From NCBI GenBank assembly GCA_031769625.1, contig JAUIMM010000573.1, forward strand, positions 943,001-1,007,000: a stretch of 64,000 nucleotides of DNA. The letters run 5' to 3'. This document shows positions 33,520 through 45,900 of this stretch, piece by piece. A program made the translations under genes and the position numbers. The notes under the pieces are model-generated. The model did not search any database. It had not been told where the DNA came from and saw nothing but the letters and a program-made list of their open reading frames with translations. Positions within the stretch are counted from its first letter, which is position 1. The number at the start of each line of letters is the position of its first letter. Origin of the DNA: Taudactylus pleione. Its lineage: Eukaryota; Chordata; Amphibia; Anura; Myobatrachidae.

Positions 33520-35315
33520 TATATATATAATAATATAATAATATAAAAAAACTTTCGGTTACTAGTGCCCTACCTATAGAAAAAATGAATACGAGACTAA
33601 TCTCTAAAGGTTTTTATAGATGTGGCTCTTGCATGATGTGTAAAAATTGTCATACACCACAAAAAATGACTGAATATGCATCAAATCATACTAAAAAAAA
33701 TATATCCTATTAGAGATTTCATCAAGTGTGGGACTAAAAATGTGGTGTATCTTTTAGAGTGTCATTGTGGAATACAATATGTCGGCAGAACTGGTAGAAT
33801 GCTGAAGGAATGTCTGTCAGAACATGTCCACAATATAAAAAAAGGTTATAACCTACACAGTGTGTCACTGCATTTTAAGGATAAACAAGAGTGTAATATA
33901 AATAAATTTAAAAGTTTTTGTGGCATAAAAAATAGCAAAGGTAGCTGGCTTACAAAAAATCAATTAGCCAAGTTGGAGATGAGGACTATTTATGACTTAC
34001 ATGTGTTAGCACCATTAATTTTAAATATGGATTTTGAAACCAAATGGTTTCTATGATTGTTTTTATAATTGGTTTTATCATTATTTTGTACTAATCTATT
34101 GCTTTTTGTTTTCTCTCTCCCTTCATTTCCTCCTATCCCTTTGAGCTTTTTCCCCAATCATATTAGATTCTGTTGATATTTGTGATACCATATATACATT
34201 TGTTGTATATATTTTTATATATTCATTACTTTGGAGTTTTTTTTTCTGTATATTCATGTTCATTGTAACAAACAGTTACACTTTTTTATGGATGATTTTA
34301 ATACACTGCTTATATATTATACTGTGGGAGAAAACCCAGTTTTTAAAGTGTGTTATTATTAGATTTGTTGTTCAATACCCCACATCACATGGAATTAATT
34401 GCAAGTCCATTAAGCTCTCTAGAACATTCCCTGGATGGTTAGAAATGAGCATGTGACTGGAGGATACCTGCTTTATATATATCGACTACTACAGAGATGA
34501 CGGCACTTCTTGACAAAGAGGGGTGGACCCTCGAAACGCGTTTAAGCTGTCAGCCGCCAGCCGAACTTACCACAGACCGCGCTTCTTCTATATTCATCTA
34601 CACAGTGATACCATCGGTGTTTGCTGACCCCTGTTTTCCAGATCTGCAGACTGGTGGAATAGGCTGGGACCCTTTACACCCTGTGTTGGACTTGTTGGTG
34701 ATGTGGATTTTTTCTTTTGTTTTACCTGACTTTTTATTAAATACTGTTTGCTTGGTAATTAAGATCGTCTCCCTTCCACCTTCATGACCGCCTCTATATG
34801 AAAGTTTTTTATCCTGAGACTTCCCTGTCTTATAAAGATACCTTGAGATGCACAAGTGACAGGATTACTATGTAAGTGTGGTCATTTCAATCTGTGATTA
34901 CGTGTGAGAGGACTGCACCATCTATTCAGGATTACCTTAGGAGTAAAGAAGGGTTTCTGCAGCGCTGGTTCACCATTTCTTGTTTTGTGACTAAAGTTTT
35001 GTGAGCTTTTGGGTGTGTCCACTCTTTAGTTTACCAGCTGCTTCTCTATGCAGCGCAGGTTTTTTCATCACACATATACTTGCATTGTGACATTGTGACT
35101 ACTCCCCCACAGATGTAAGTCCCATTTCCGCCTTTACCTATCCTGAGTTTCCCCTGTCTTATAAAGAGACCTTGAGATGCACATGTGACATGATTACTAT
35201 GTAAGTGTGGTCGTTTCAGTCTGTGACAAAGTGTGAGAGGACCGCACCATCTATTCAGGATTACCCTAGGAATAAAGAAGGGTTTTTGCAGTGCTGATTC
35301 ACTATTTCTTGTTTT
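33520..35315 (+). mobile_element. Second Penelope-like element, partial
   Basis: A coding relic for the endonuclease (to 34056) is followed by a 3' region with 'ggtggaccctcgaaacgcgt' at 34520-34545, the tail type expected of these elements. After it, 34806-35080 and 35148-35310 are near-duplicates ('cttgagatgcaca.gtgaca', 'accatctattcaggattacc'), about 343 bp apart. This fits the tandem terminal repeats typical of Penelope-like elements. Confidence 0.65.
33547..34056 (+). pseudogene. Penelope-like GIY-YIG endonuclease domain relic
   Basis: The order is a Cys motif 'CGSCMMCKNC' near 33625, then (after a frame change in an A-run near 33696-33705) 'VVYLLECHCGIQYVGRTGRM', 'SEHVHNIKKG', 'SVSLHF' and a C-terminal 'LAKLEMRTIYDL'. 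The GIY-YIG core (VYLLEC, IQYVGRT), Arg and His are present. It differs strongly from the copy at 23.1 kb, so it belongs to a different lineage. The reverse transcriptase part is missing. Confidence 0.75.
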
Positions 35316-36400
35316 GAGTAATTAATTTTGATTTAGTAGAGAAGATAGAAAATAAAAAAATAGTAGATAAGCTAAATCCTTTTGTAATTTCCGTACCTGA
35401 CCTGTGGAGGGCGAATGCTATGCAAAAATTGTGGTTTTTCATTAATTAAAAATTAACAGTAATTAATTTTGATTTAAATTTTGTTTAGTTGGCTTCTGCC
35501 GTGTTTTAATACTCTCATATGTAAAATTTCACGATCGTGGTTTGTAAACTGTGGATTTGTATAGAAAGACAGAAGGACAAATTTTCGCTTTTATATAGTA
35601 GATAGATCTGCACTCTAATTGAAGCAGTAATTGTACTTTAATAATGTGTTGATTCCGACATCACATGACAAAACATGACAGAAAACGTTTGCTCAGAGGC
35701 CCTATCCATATGCCATGAGGCCCCACAATGAGCATCCAGCAAAAATTGTGATTTTAAATTAATTAAAAATTAACAGTAATTAATCTTGATTTAAATTTTT
35801 TTTAGTTACCTCCGCCGTGTTTTAATACACTGGTATGTAAAATGTCACAATCTTCCGCTTGTAAACTGTGGATTTGTATAGAAAGACAGAAGTACAGAAG
35901 GACAAATTTTGCTTTGATATAGTAGAGAAGATAGAAAAAAAAAAATAGTAGATAAGCTAAATCCTTTTGTAATTCCGTACCTGACCTGTAGATAGCGAAT
36001 GCTATGCAAAAATTCAGTTTTTTAATTAATTAAAAAGTAACAGTAATTAATTTCGATTTAGTAGAGAAGATAGAAAAGAAAAAATAGTAGATAAGCTAAA
36101 TCCTTTTGTAATTTCCATACCTGACCTGTAGACGGCGAATGCTATGCAAAAAATTGTTTTTTCATTAATTAAAAATTAACAGTAATTAATTTTGATTTCA
36201 AGTTTTTTTAGTTGCCTCCGCGGTGTTTTAATACGCTCGTATGTAAAGTTTCACGATCGTGGCTTGTAAACTGTGGATTTGTATAGAAAGACAGAAGGAC
36301 AAATTTTCGCTTTTATATAGTAGATAGATCTGCATTCTAATTGAAGTAGTAATTGTACTTTAATAATGTGTTGAATCCGCCATCACATGAAAATTACTGT

Positions 36401-36836
36401 TCACCATGACTCTGCTAAAAGGCATGTTACCTGTTCACATTCAGGTGTGGCTTCCAAACTGAACAATTAATCTCCATGAACATATTTGTTTTACTCACCA
36501 AGCTTAAGCTACTCACAAATTGGCAACTGTTATTTATAGTTTGCCAGAATTTGTTGAATATAAATATAACTGCAATGGGAAAGTAGATTGATCCCACCTA
36601 TATGAAATGCTCAGCATTTTACTTTACAAATAAAATCTAATATTTGGAAGTGGAATTATCTTAAAGCTGAACTATGATTTTATTTGTATTTCTGATTTAC
36701 TGTACTTCACAGTGCCCTCTGCACCCCTGGAGACAGCATTACAGATATGTCCTCATGCAGCAATCCCTTTTGTGCCAAACGGCATGAGATGCCTGTTTCG
36801 TTTCCCATTCTATGTACTTTTCCTCAATCTTGAGTC
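36401..36836. other. No recognised feature
   Basis: AT-rich unique-looking sequence with no domain, hairpin or repeat recognised. Confidence 0.4.
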
Positions 36837-36839
36837 TTA

Positions 36840-37286
36840 GGGCCTGATTCAGAACTAATCGCAAGTGTAACTACTGATGCATATCGAGCGATTGTTTTCC
36901 ATCGCGCATGTGTATAAGCCACACTGTGAGTGTGCTGCAACCGCACTGCGACTATGGATGCACAGAAGAATCCATCGCAGAGTGAGTGACAGGCTGTCAG
37001 CGTTTGGGGGTGGTGTCGGGGGAGTGGTTGGAAAAACACAGGTGTCCCTGTTCATTTAAAAGCCATTGCTTGGGCATGCATAAATTAGCCACTGTGATTG
37101 CATACGCAGGTTGAGAGCCCACTGTTGATGTTTACGCAGAAGAGTGACATTGAACAGATGTGACAAAGCAGCAGTGGGTGACTTTATGCTGGTTGAGCTT
37201 TGGCAAACATTAGCATATTTTCGCTGCTGTGTTCCATGCAAATTCGCAGCTGTGATCGCAATTGCAATCCGTACTTATTCAGGCCC
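36840..37286. mobile_element. Harbinger MITE 1, TTA duplication
   Basis: TTA (36837-36839, 37287-37289) flanks GGGCCTGATTCAGAACTAAT and, reversed, GGGCCTGAATAAGTACGG. The interior holds the core 'gtttgggggtggtgtcgggg' plus 'gagtggt' (about 36999-37030), also found in the MITEs at 37590, 48070 and 49796 and in the 7.5 kb Harbinger. Short frames inside are not genes. Confidence 0.88.
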
Positions 37287-37589
37287 TTAGTTCGTAAATA
37301 GTGTACTATATTGGTATACATTTTTTCATACACCCAGAGTAGTTACTACACTAATGCTCAAAAGTGCACACTTTTGAAATATTTTTCAAACTGATTTATA
37401 AAAGAAGACTTTTTAGACACAAGAAAAGAAAAACTTTTTTTGCAACTCTAAATTTGGGGTGCAGCTAATGAGGACACCATCACACCCAGATTGAGTACAG
37501 TAATATACACAGCTTCTCAAAATCACACACTCTTGAAATACAATTTATATTGAATTCTGAAAGACAGTACAATATTTTTTGGACACTAA

Positions 37590-38141
37590 GGGCCTGACTC
37601 AGGTTGGATCGCAAGGCTGCGTTTGCACACAACCAGATGATTTTTGCGCTCTGCGCATGCGTATGCATCGCAGTGCGTGTTTGCAAACTGGCTGCTGCAA
37701 TCGGGGAAGAAATCACAGCAAGCACGAAGTCCCATCTCATAGTGATTGACATGAAGTGACCATTTGGGGGTGGAGAGGGGGGTGGTCGGCAGAAAGCAGG
37801 CATGTCTGTGCGTTTGGACACCATTACAGGGGTGTGTATAATTATGCCCCTGCGATTGCATATGCTGGCAGAGGTCTAGATGATGACAAGAGGTTTAGCA
37901 GTTTGTGAGGTACATTAGGATCAGGTCAACCACAACTGTGCGAATGGTTCTAATGTTACTGGATGTTACCAATGTGTTTCGCTGACTTGCGGATGCATGT
38001 CATGGGAAGTGGGCGGCTTTACACAGTGATGGGCATCTTGGTATAGTGCTGCGGTTGCCGTGCAATTGCATTCATTAGCATATTTTTACAGCGAGCGGGT
38101 TCATGCGAATGCAGCCTTGCGATACGTTCTGAATCAGGCCC
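37590..38141. mobile_element. Harbinger MITE 2, TAA duplication
   Basis: TAA (37587-37589, 38142-38144) flanks GGGCCTGACTCAGG and, reversed, GGGCCTGATTCAGAACG. The interior has the core 'catttgggggtggagagggg' near 37760 and 'gattgacatgaagtg'. About 300 bp separates it from MITE 1, and the bases after both right ends are nearly the same (AGTTCGTAAATA and AGTTCGCAAATA). Confidence 0.88.
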
Positions 38142-38285
38142 TAAGTTCGCAAATAATCACACTGTCTCTGCCCTCATACACAAGTGACAATATAGTCTTC
38201 AGTGTAAAAAATATCCTTGTGAAAAGCAAGTGCAAGTTCACTGTTCACACAAGAGCCTGTTAGTCACACACTTTTACATATACAT

Positions 38286-39437
38286 TAGAGATGTGCACCG
38301 GATCATTTTTGGTGGTTTTGGTTCTAATTCATAGGCTGGTTTTGGTTTTGCCAAAATGCAGGGATTGGTTTTGGTTTTGGATTTTTTCCTAAAATTTACA
38401 AAAAAGCTGAAATTACATAATTTTAGCTTTTTTTTCTCCCTAGAGTATTATTAACCTCAAGAACTTTCATTTCCAGTAATTTCCAGTCAATTTTGACCAC
38501 CTCACAATATTGTTTACCAATATAGGCCAAAGGCTGGCTGGCTAAACTAAGCAACAGAGCAGCAGCACAAATAGACGGCAGTTATTTCTTTTTAAAAATG
38601 TTTTGCTAATTAGTAATGTGATCAATCAGCCTTTTTGTAAAGCAGTTCCCCAAAATCTCCCCAACCATAAAAATAGCATTCCATAACTACGTTTTGCAGG
38701 TTGGATTCAGTGCAGGTCGCAAACAGTGCAGGATACAGTGTAGGTCGGATACAGTGTGGGTTGGATACAGTGCAGGTCGGATACAGCGCGGGTCGCATAC
38801 AGTGCGGGACACATACAATCATGGTAACATACAGTGCGGGATACAGTGTTGGTTGGATATAGTGTGGGTTGGATACAGTGCAAGTCAGATACAGTTTAAG
38901 TCAGATACAGTGTGGGTTACAATGCAGGTCAAATATAGTGCAGGTAGGATACAGTGCAGGTTGGATACACCAATAGTGCACTTACTATGACAGAGGGTGC
39001 TAGCAGTGTCCTCACTGCAAGGTTGTTGGTGGTGTCCTCAGTGCAGGAGTGCTGGTGGTGTTGGCAGTTTGGGGGTGTCAGCAGTGCGGGGGTGCCGGTG
39101 GTGTTCTCCATGCTGTGGTACCAGTGAACGGCAGTGCAGGTGGCGGTGTCCTCGTGCGGTGGGGGCCACCATCTTGCATCCATTTGTCCCTTTGAAGTCT
39201 ATGGGCAGACGCTGATTGGCTGAAAGCCGTGACCAATGGATCTCTCAGGCAATCAGCGGTGAGCCCATTGATTTTAATGGGACTTTTTCAACTTGGCACC
39301 CGAGCCAAAACCACAAGATCCAATAGTGGGATCTCGAAGTTTTGGCTCAGGAAGGGATCCGGGGCAGATAGCAAGATACCAGCTGCAACTCAGGTGCCTG
39401 AAGTTTAGAGCAGTCCGGATTCCAAGGCTTATCTCTA
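38286..39437. mobile_element. hAT element, 1152 bp, perfect 8-bp duplication
   Basis: ATATACAT lies at 38278-38285 and again at 39438-39445. The ends are TAGAGATGTGCACCGGATC and ...GGCTTATCTCTA. It holds a minisatellite with 'ggatacagtgcaggtc' (38700-38960), then G-rich 'ggtggtgtcctcagtgc' repeats. No transposase sequence remains. Confidence 0.9.
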
Positions 39438-39445
39438 ATATACAT

Positions 39446-40098
39446 ATATACAGTCACACACACATATGCATACATAGTTACACACATATACATACATACA
39501 TACATATAGACAGTGTTTCTTACATTATAGGTTGGCTGCTGGATAGTTTTTATCACTCTTGTAAAAAAGGGGGCTGTGCTCCCTGTGCCCCATTAATCCG
39601 GCTCTGTGACTGCAGGCTTCAAGGCAGATAGAGAATGCTGCCTTGCAGCTCTGATTGTGTGTAATTCACAATGAGTCAACTACCCTATGCATGGAGCGAG
39701 TGGCCTCACACTCCATGTAGATGCACCATGGCACAGCCTGGCCCTGCTCAAAGATCCTGGGGCCCTAGGCAGCTGCCCAGTGTGCCTATATATTAAGATG
39801 GCCCTGGCTGCTGCTAGCTAGTATGTCTAACAAACAAGCATATTATACAGTGACAAAGATGCCTGCAGTCACAGTTCCAACCAACTCCATATACGAAAAG
39901 CTATATCAAATGGTGTCAAATGGCTTCCTTATTGCATCTATTTGAAGCACAACTACAGCCCACACCCTTTCCATACCTGTGTGAAATGACGGCTGATCAC
40001 CAGGTAGGGTGATCCAAAACACACAGGATCATAGATTTCCAGGAAAATGGTGTGTTGTCTGGTTTTGAGACCTGAACTTTGCAGGAAGACCAGAGATG
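39446..40098. other. Old repeat fragments, no gene
   Basis: 'ttaatccggctctgtgac' at 39594 and 'ggggccctaggcagctgccc' at 39750 resemble ends of the CAGNGCCGGATT family (9308, 54157) but do not form a clean pair. Microsatellite-like 'cacacatatacatacataca' lies at 39450-39510. Nothing else is recognised. Confidence 0.4.
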
Positions 40099-40645
40099 GG
40101 ACTCAGCAAGGAACGCATGGATGTAGACCAATGCACCCGTCCACTGCGAGAATATGCTAATCTATGCATACGCACGGAGACACCACAATATGCAGACGCT
40201 AGCCCCATACTATGCCGCTCATCGCCTTTTACTCACAGCCTGATCAGCACACAAGATAGCGTAAACTTCGGTTAAATCAAGAACCATCGGACTATTAGCA
40301 TAATAGTGGTTGACCTGACCTGCTGCAGGATTTTGGCCGCTTCCTGTGTACAGCTTACGGTATGGCTGCGTATGCTGCCACACTGCATTAATTATGCACG
40401 CCCCTATAACAGCGTTATAATGCCTGCGTTCGCCTGACCACCCCCCGTCACCACCCACAAACGACACTTCTTGTCAATCAATTTCGGAAGGGTCTGCGTA
40501 CACACTGCGTGTAGTCTGCATACCATAACCTGATCACACTGGCTAGTTGGCACACGTGCAGTGCAACACGTATGCATGCGCAGTGCGAAAACATCGGCCG
40601 AGTGCATGTATTCTCTCACTTGCATTCCTTGCTGAATCAGGACCT
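40099..40645. mobile_element. Harbinger MITE related to the right end of the 7.5 kb element
   Basis: 'ctcagcaaggaacgcatg' near 40102 pairs with 'cattccttgctgaatcagga' at 40622-40641. Positions 40438-40480 ('accaccccccgtcaccaccc', 'cttgtcaatca') and 40545-40600 ('cacgtgcagtgcaacacgta', 'catgcgcagtgcg') follow the same order as 22396-22560 in the 7.5 kb element. The left terminus is damaged, so the duplication cannot be scored. Confidence 0.65.
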
Positions 40646-41029
40646 CGGTTCTCCTCGTAAACCCAACATTCGGGAGGTTTTCATTTTCTGCAAAACTGCA
40701 CTGCTCATCTCTAATACACATTATATAATAGATACAATTAGAGATGTGCGCCGGACCATTTTAGCTGGTTTTGGATTTAATTTGTTGGCCAGTTTTGGTT
40801 TTGGTTTTACCAAACCATTGTGACTGGTTTTGGTTTTGTATTTTTTTTTCCAAAAATTGGCAAAAAAGCTAAAATGACAATTTTATCCTTTTCTTATCCT
40901 AGAGTATTATTAACTTCAATAATATTGCTTTCCATTCAATTTCAGTTAATTTTGACCACCTCACCACTCACAATATTGTTTTCAATATTCAATTTTGCGA
41001 CTGGGTGAGAGCTGTCATACTTGCTTCCC

Positions 41030-41480
41030 CTTGCAAAGGATTGTTTCACAGTCAGTCAATTGTCATTTGAAACTAGTCTTCTTGGTCCCCTTCTGGGAAG
41101 AAGTTCCAGCAGCAGCAGCAGGCCTAGCGCTGAAGGATTCTTCTGAGGAATGTTGGATAAGGAAGGAGTTACTTAGCCTTAACAAATTGGATGCAGGACT
41201 ACCTCCAATCATTACTGTGGATATTTAGGATGAAGGTGTTGAACTTGACAGTAGGCAGCTAGATGATGATGGACAAATATCCCCTTTATCCTCTTGCACA
41301 TCCTCGGTGGCATCCTCAATGTCATTATCTATATTTGTTCTGCTCATCCCCACATTTGCAGAGGGAGCAGAAATAGTGGAAGGTGACTTTTCTATGAGTA
41401 CAACAATATCAGAAAGGTCAGGCATTGCACTCATGGACACACTCAAATTTTCCTTAGGGATTTGTGACACTTCTGTTTTT
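41030..41480 (-). pseudogene. hAT transposase N-terminal relic
   Basis: The minus-strand frame 41225-41470 starts 'SQIPKENLSV' and continues with 'SAPSANV', 'DNDIEDATEDVQEDKGD'. It parallels 'SQIPKESPSV' and the acidic 'IEDVTVEVQQNEDTG' stretch of the gene at 45452-46120. Positions 41080-41130 match the Gln/Ser-rich stretch at 44930-45000. Most of the catalytic region is deleted. Confidence 0.65.
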
Positions 41481-41634
41481 TAATGCACAGTATGTTCTAC
41501 TGCCTTAGTGGTTTTCATTTTTTACACCTCTTCTACACTCTGAGTGATAAGGTCTTGCATCGTTATGAGAGGCAGAGGAAGATGCCTCACTGATACTTGC
41601 AGAACCACCACTCATAAATAAACGAAGCGCACAG

Positions 41635-42430
41635 TACAAAGCTGTATTCTTGCATGGACAGGAGCCACAGGGCTTATATGTACAGTGAGCAAAGTGCACA
41701 AAACAGTGCAAAGAATACAATTATTATTATTTTTTAATTGCACAGCTGTATTCCTGCATGGGCTGGATCCACAGGGCTTATATATACACATGAGCAAAAT
41801 AAACAGCACCAAACAGTACAAACAATACAATTATCTTTTTTTCATGGTGCAGTTGTATTCCTGCACGGACTGGATCCACATGGTTTATATATACAGTGAG
41901 CATACAAAACAGTACAAACAATTCCATTTTTTTATGGCGCAGCTGTATTTCTGCGTGGACTGGAGCCACAGGGCTTATATATGCACGTGAGCAAAACAAA
42001 GCATACCAAGCAGTTCCAAAAATACAATTATTTAATTTCATTTTTTGATGTCGCAGGCACAGGTCTATGCAAACATCGCGGAGTGTAGTCAAAGGGTATG
42101 CAGTGCACGTGAATGTCTTACTGATGGTCACAGCACAACCAATACAGCAGGGTATAGCACAACATACAACAATGTGCACACCCTATACACATTGACTAAG
42201 AAGCACAGCCACTTGTGACTTGTGAGTGTGGACACAGCCTATACAGCAGAGTACCACAAAAAATAAAGCAGTTTGCACCCCCTATGGACTACATATTGAC
42301 TAAGCAATAATGCCACTTGTGACTTGTGAGACTGTAGTATGGACACAGCCTATACAGCAGAATACAGCACAGCAGCATGCACCCCCTATATAAAAATTAA
42401 CTAAGCAGCACATCCTATACAGCAGAGTAC
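41635..42430. repeat. Tandem repeats in a hAT right arm
   Basis: Four units of about 100-110 bp share 'gctgtattcctgca.ggact', 'gga.ccacagggcttatata' and 'cagtgagcaaa' (starts near 41640, 41750, 41850, 41940). A second array of 'cacagcctatacagcagagta' units follows at about 42170-42430. The sequence differs from the arrays in the other two copies, though the position in the element is the same. Confidence 0.75.
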
Positions 42431-42919
42431 AGCACAGCAGTGTGCACCGCCATATATATATTAGGGGTGTGCACATCTGGATTGGTTTTGCCAAAACCAC
42501 CCTTCCGTGTTTTGGGTTCTGGGTTTTGTGTTTTGGATCTGTACTTTTTTGAAAAAAGCATAAAAACAGCTAAAATCACAGAATTTGTGGGTTTTTCTGC
42601 TCCTATGCTATTAATAACCTCGATAACCTTAATTTCCACACATTTCCAGTCTATTCTGAACACATCACACCTCACAATAGTGTTTTTATGTCCAAAAGGT
42701 TGCACCGAGGTAGCTGGATGACTATGCTAAGAGATACGAGTGGGCGGCACAAACACGTGGCCCATCTAGGAGTGACACTGCAGTGGCAGACAGGATGGCA
42801 GCTTGAAAAACTAGGCCCCAAACAGTACATAATGCAAAGAAAGAAAAGAGGTGCAAGATGGAATTGTCCTTGGGCCCTCCCACCCACCCTTATGTTGTAT
42901 AAACAGGACTTGCACACTT

Positions 42920-42985
42920 TAACAAACCAATCATTTCAGCACCAGGGTCTGCCACACGACTGTGGCTGAAATGATTGGTTCGTTT
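42920..42985. repeat. 20-bp-arm inverted repeat downstream of the hAT stop
   Basis: 'aacaaaccaatcatttcagc' and 'gctgaaatgattggttcgtt' pair with one mismatch around a 24-base loop. It lies in the presumed 3' untranslated region of the transposase gene. It may be a remnant of a small insertion or a structural element. Confidence 0.7.
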
Positions 42986-42994
42986 GGGCCCCCA

Positions 42995-45900
42995 CAAAAC
43001 AAGCTGGCAATTAATCTGTCCCTGCACAAACTGGCTCTACGGAGGCAAGATGTTGTCCTCATCCTCCTCATCCACCGATTCCTCACCCTCTACAGTGTTG
43101 TGTACATCCTCATCTTCACAGAGTATTAACTAATCCCCGCTGGAATCCACCACCACAGGTCCCTCTGTACGTTCTGGAGGCTGGTCTCCCTGGAAGAGTT
43201 GGTAATTCATTTTTATGAACATCATCTTCTCCACATTTTGTGGAAGCAACCTCCTACGCCTTTAGCTGACAAGGTTCTCGGCTGCACTAAACACTCTTTC
43301 GGAGTACACACTGGAGGGGGGGCAACTCAGGTAAAATAAAGCCAGTTTGTACAGGGGCCTCCAAATTGCCTCTTTTTCCTGCCAGTACAGGTACGGACTG
43401 TCTGACATGCCTACTTGGATGCTGTCACCGATGTAATCCTACACCATTCTGTCAATGGTGACAGTATCATATGGAGTGACAGTAGACATGTCAGAAATTG
43501 TTGCCAGGTCCTTCAGTCCGGACCAGATGTCCAAACTTGGTCCTGTCTGCCCTGCATCACCACCAGCAGGTTGCTTAGGATACCTAAGTTTTTTCCTGGC
43601 AACCCCAGTTGCAGGAGAAAATGAAGAAGGAGCTGTTGACGTGTCACATTCCGCTTCAGCTGACAGTGTTTTCACCAGCAGGTCTTTGCACCTCTGCAGG
43701 CTTGTGTCGGCCAGAAAGAGAGACACCACATAAGCTTTAAACCTAGGATCGAGCACGGTGGCCAAAATGTAGTGGTCTGATTTCAACAGATTGACCACCC
43801 TGGAATCCTGGCAAAGCGAATGAAGGGCTTCATCCACAAGTCCCACATGCCGAGCGGAATCGCTCCGTCTTAGCTCCTCCTTCACTTTCTCCAGCTGCTT
43901 CTGCAAAAAGCTGATGAGGGGAATGACCTGACTCAAGCTGGCAGTGTCTGAACTGACTTCACGTGTGGCAAGTTCGAAGGGCTGGAGAACCTTGCACAAC
44001 ATGAAAATCATTCTCCACTGCGCTTGAGTCAGGTGCATACCCCCTCCTTTGCCTATGTCATAGGTGGATGTATAGGCTTGAATGGCCTTTTGCTGCTCCT
44101 CCATCCTCTGAAGCATATAGAGGGTTGAGTTCCACCGCGTCACAACCTCTTGCTTCAGGTGATGACGGGGCAGGTTCAACAGTGTTTGCTGGTGCTCCAG
44201 TCTTCGGAACGCAGTCGCTGAATGGTGAAAGTGGCCAGAAATTTTTCGGGCCACCCAAAGCGTCTCCTGCACGCCCCTGTCGCTTTTCAGGAAATTCTGC
44301 ACCACCAAGTTTATTGTGTGAGCAAAACATGGGATGTGCTGGAATTTGCCCAGATGTAATGCCCGCACAATATTGGTGGCGTTGTCAGATATCACAAATC
44401 CCCAGGAGAGTCTAAGTGGGGTAAGCCACTGGGCGATGATTTCCCTCAGTTTTTCTAAGAGGTTGTCAGTGGTGTGCCTTTTACTGAAACCGGTGATACA
44501 CAGCATAGCCTGCCTTGGAACGAGCTGGCATTTCTGAGATGCTGCTACTGGTGACGCTGCTGTTGTTGCTGCGTAAGGAGATACATCTACCCAGTGGGCT
44601 GTCACAGTCATATAGTCCTTAGTCTGCCCTGTTCCACTTCTCCACATGTCCGTGGTTAAGTGGACACTGAGGACACTTTTCCTGACGTTTCTGTACAGTC
44701 TCGGTATCGCCTGCCTAGTGAAGTGGAATCTAGACGGGATTTGGAACCAGAGACACACTACCTCCATCAATTGTCTAAATCCCACTGCACTAATGGTGGA
44801 TACCGGACACATGTCTAACACCAACATAGCAGTCAAGGCCTCAGTTATACGTTTTGCTTCAGGATGACTGCTGTCATACTTCATCCTCCTCGCTAAGGAC
44901 TGTTGGAGGGTCAATTCTTTAGTAAAAGTAGTGGTGTTCCTACTTCCTCTCTGGGATGATGAACGACTCCCAGCAGCAACAGCAGCAGCGGTAGTAGGAG
45001 GCGTAGCAATACAGGATCCTCCGGAGGAATCCCGGATAGGAGAGTCAGTCATGCCAGTGACATGGCCTGCAGGACTACTTCCGATCCTGGCTAAGGAGGA
45101 AATTGACAAGGAGGGAGTTGACGGTGTGGTTTGCAGGCGCTTGGATACAACAGGAAAAAGGGATTTAGGTGTCCCAGGACTGCTTACGGTCTTAGCCAAA
45201 GTTTCTGAACTTGACAGTAACTTTTTATGAACGCGCTGCAGGTGACGTATAAGGGAGGATGTTCCTAGGTGGTTAACGTCCCTACCCCTACTTATTTCAC
45301 CTTTACATATGGTACATATGGCAAGACAGTTGTTGTCCGGATTTGGATAGAAATATTGCCAGACCAAAGAGGTGGAATGTTTGGTCTTTTGCCCAGGCAT
45401 GACCGTGATGGGCTTTTTCATCCCACGGACAACAACTGTCTCCCCCGGAGCCTAATTTAAACAAACCACATCACCATCAGAATCCTCCTCGCCAACTTCC
45501 TCCTCAGCACCAGCTACACCAGTATCCTCATTCTGTTGTACTTCAACAGTGACATCTTCAATTTGCATATCAGCAAGTGGACTGTGGGTGCTCCTTTCAG
45601 CACTTGCAGAGGGCGTGCAAATGGTGGAAAGAGCCACCTCTTCCCGTCCAGTACTGGGAAGGTCAGTCATCGCAACTGCCACCACACTTGGACTCTCCTT
45701 GGGGATTTGTGATATCTTCGTAGAATGCACAGTTCTTCGCTGTGCTTTTGCCAACTTAACTCGGTTGATTTTTTTAGCGGGATGAGGGCTTCCATCGTCA
45801 TGTGAAGCTGAACCACTAGTCATGAACATAGGGATAGACCTTAGCCGTTCCTTGCCACTCCGTGCCGCAAATGGCATATTGGCAAGTTTACCTTTCTCTT

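Larger units (their letters stand above)
33170..36400. repeat. AT-rich array of ~330-bp units interrupted by a Penelope-like element
   Basis: Blocks containing 'aattaattaaaaattaacag', 'tcgtatgtaaa.t.tcacgatc', 'aaactgtggatttgtataga' and 'gggcgaatgctatgcaaaaa' occur near 33170-33515, 35320-35690, 35690-36050 and 36050-36400. Units differ by small indels and substitutions. The Penelope-like copy at about 33520-35315 sits between the first and second blocks. Confidence 0.75.
40739..42461 (-). mobile_element. hAT element, truncated right end
   Basis: It starts TAGAGATGTGCGCCGGACC at 40739 and has the family's left subterminal region (40800-40980). A minus-strand coding relic and tandem repeats follow. 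The right terminus is absent; the next hAT copy begins at 42462. A solo right end of the same family ('ctgctcatctcta') lies just before it at 40701-40713. Confidence 0.65.

Noticed and set aside
36824..38263. Several His/Cys-rich frames on both strands
   Set aside because: They lie inside two Harbinger MITEs whose ends and duplications are clear; such elements do not code.
40739..42461. Retroviral or LTR element, because of A/T-rich promoter-like repeats
   Set aside because: No protease, reverse transcriptase or integrase motif and no LTR pair; termini and coding relic match the hAT family.
44068..44415. 115-codon plus-strand frame
   Set aside because: It is antisense to the hAT transposase gene and has no features of its own.
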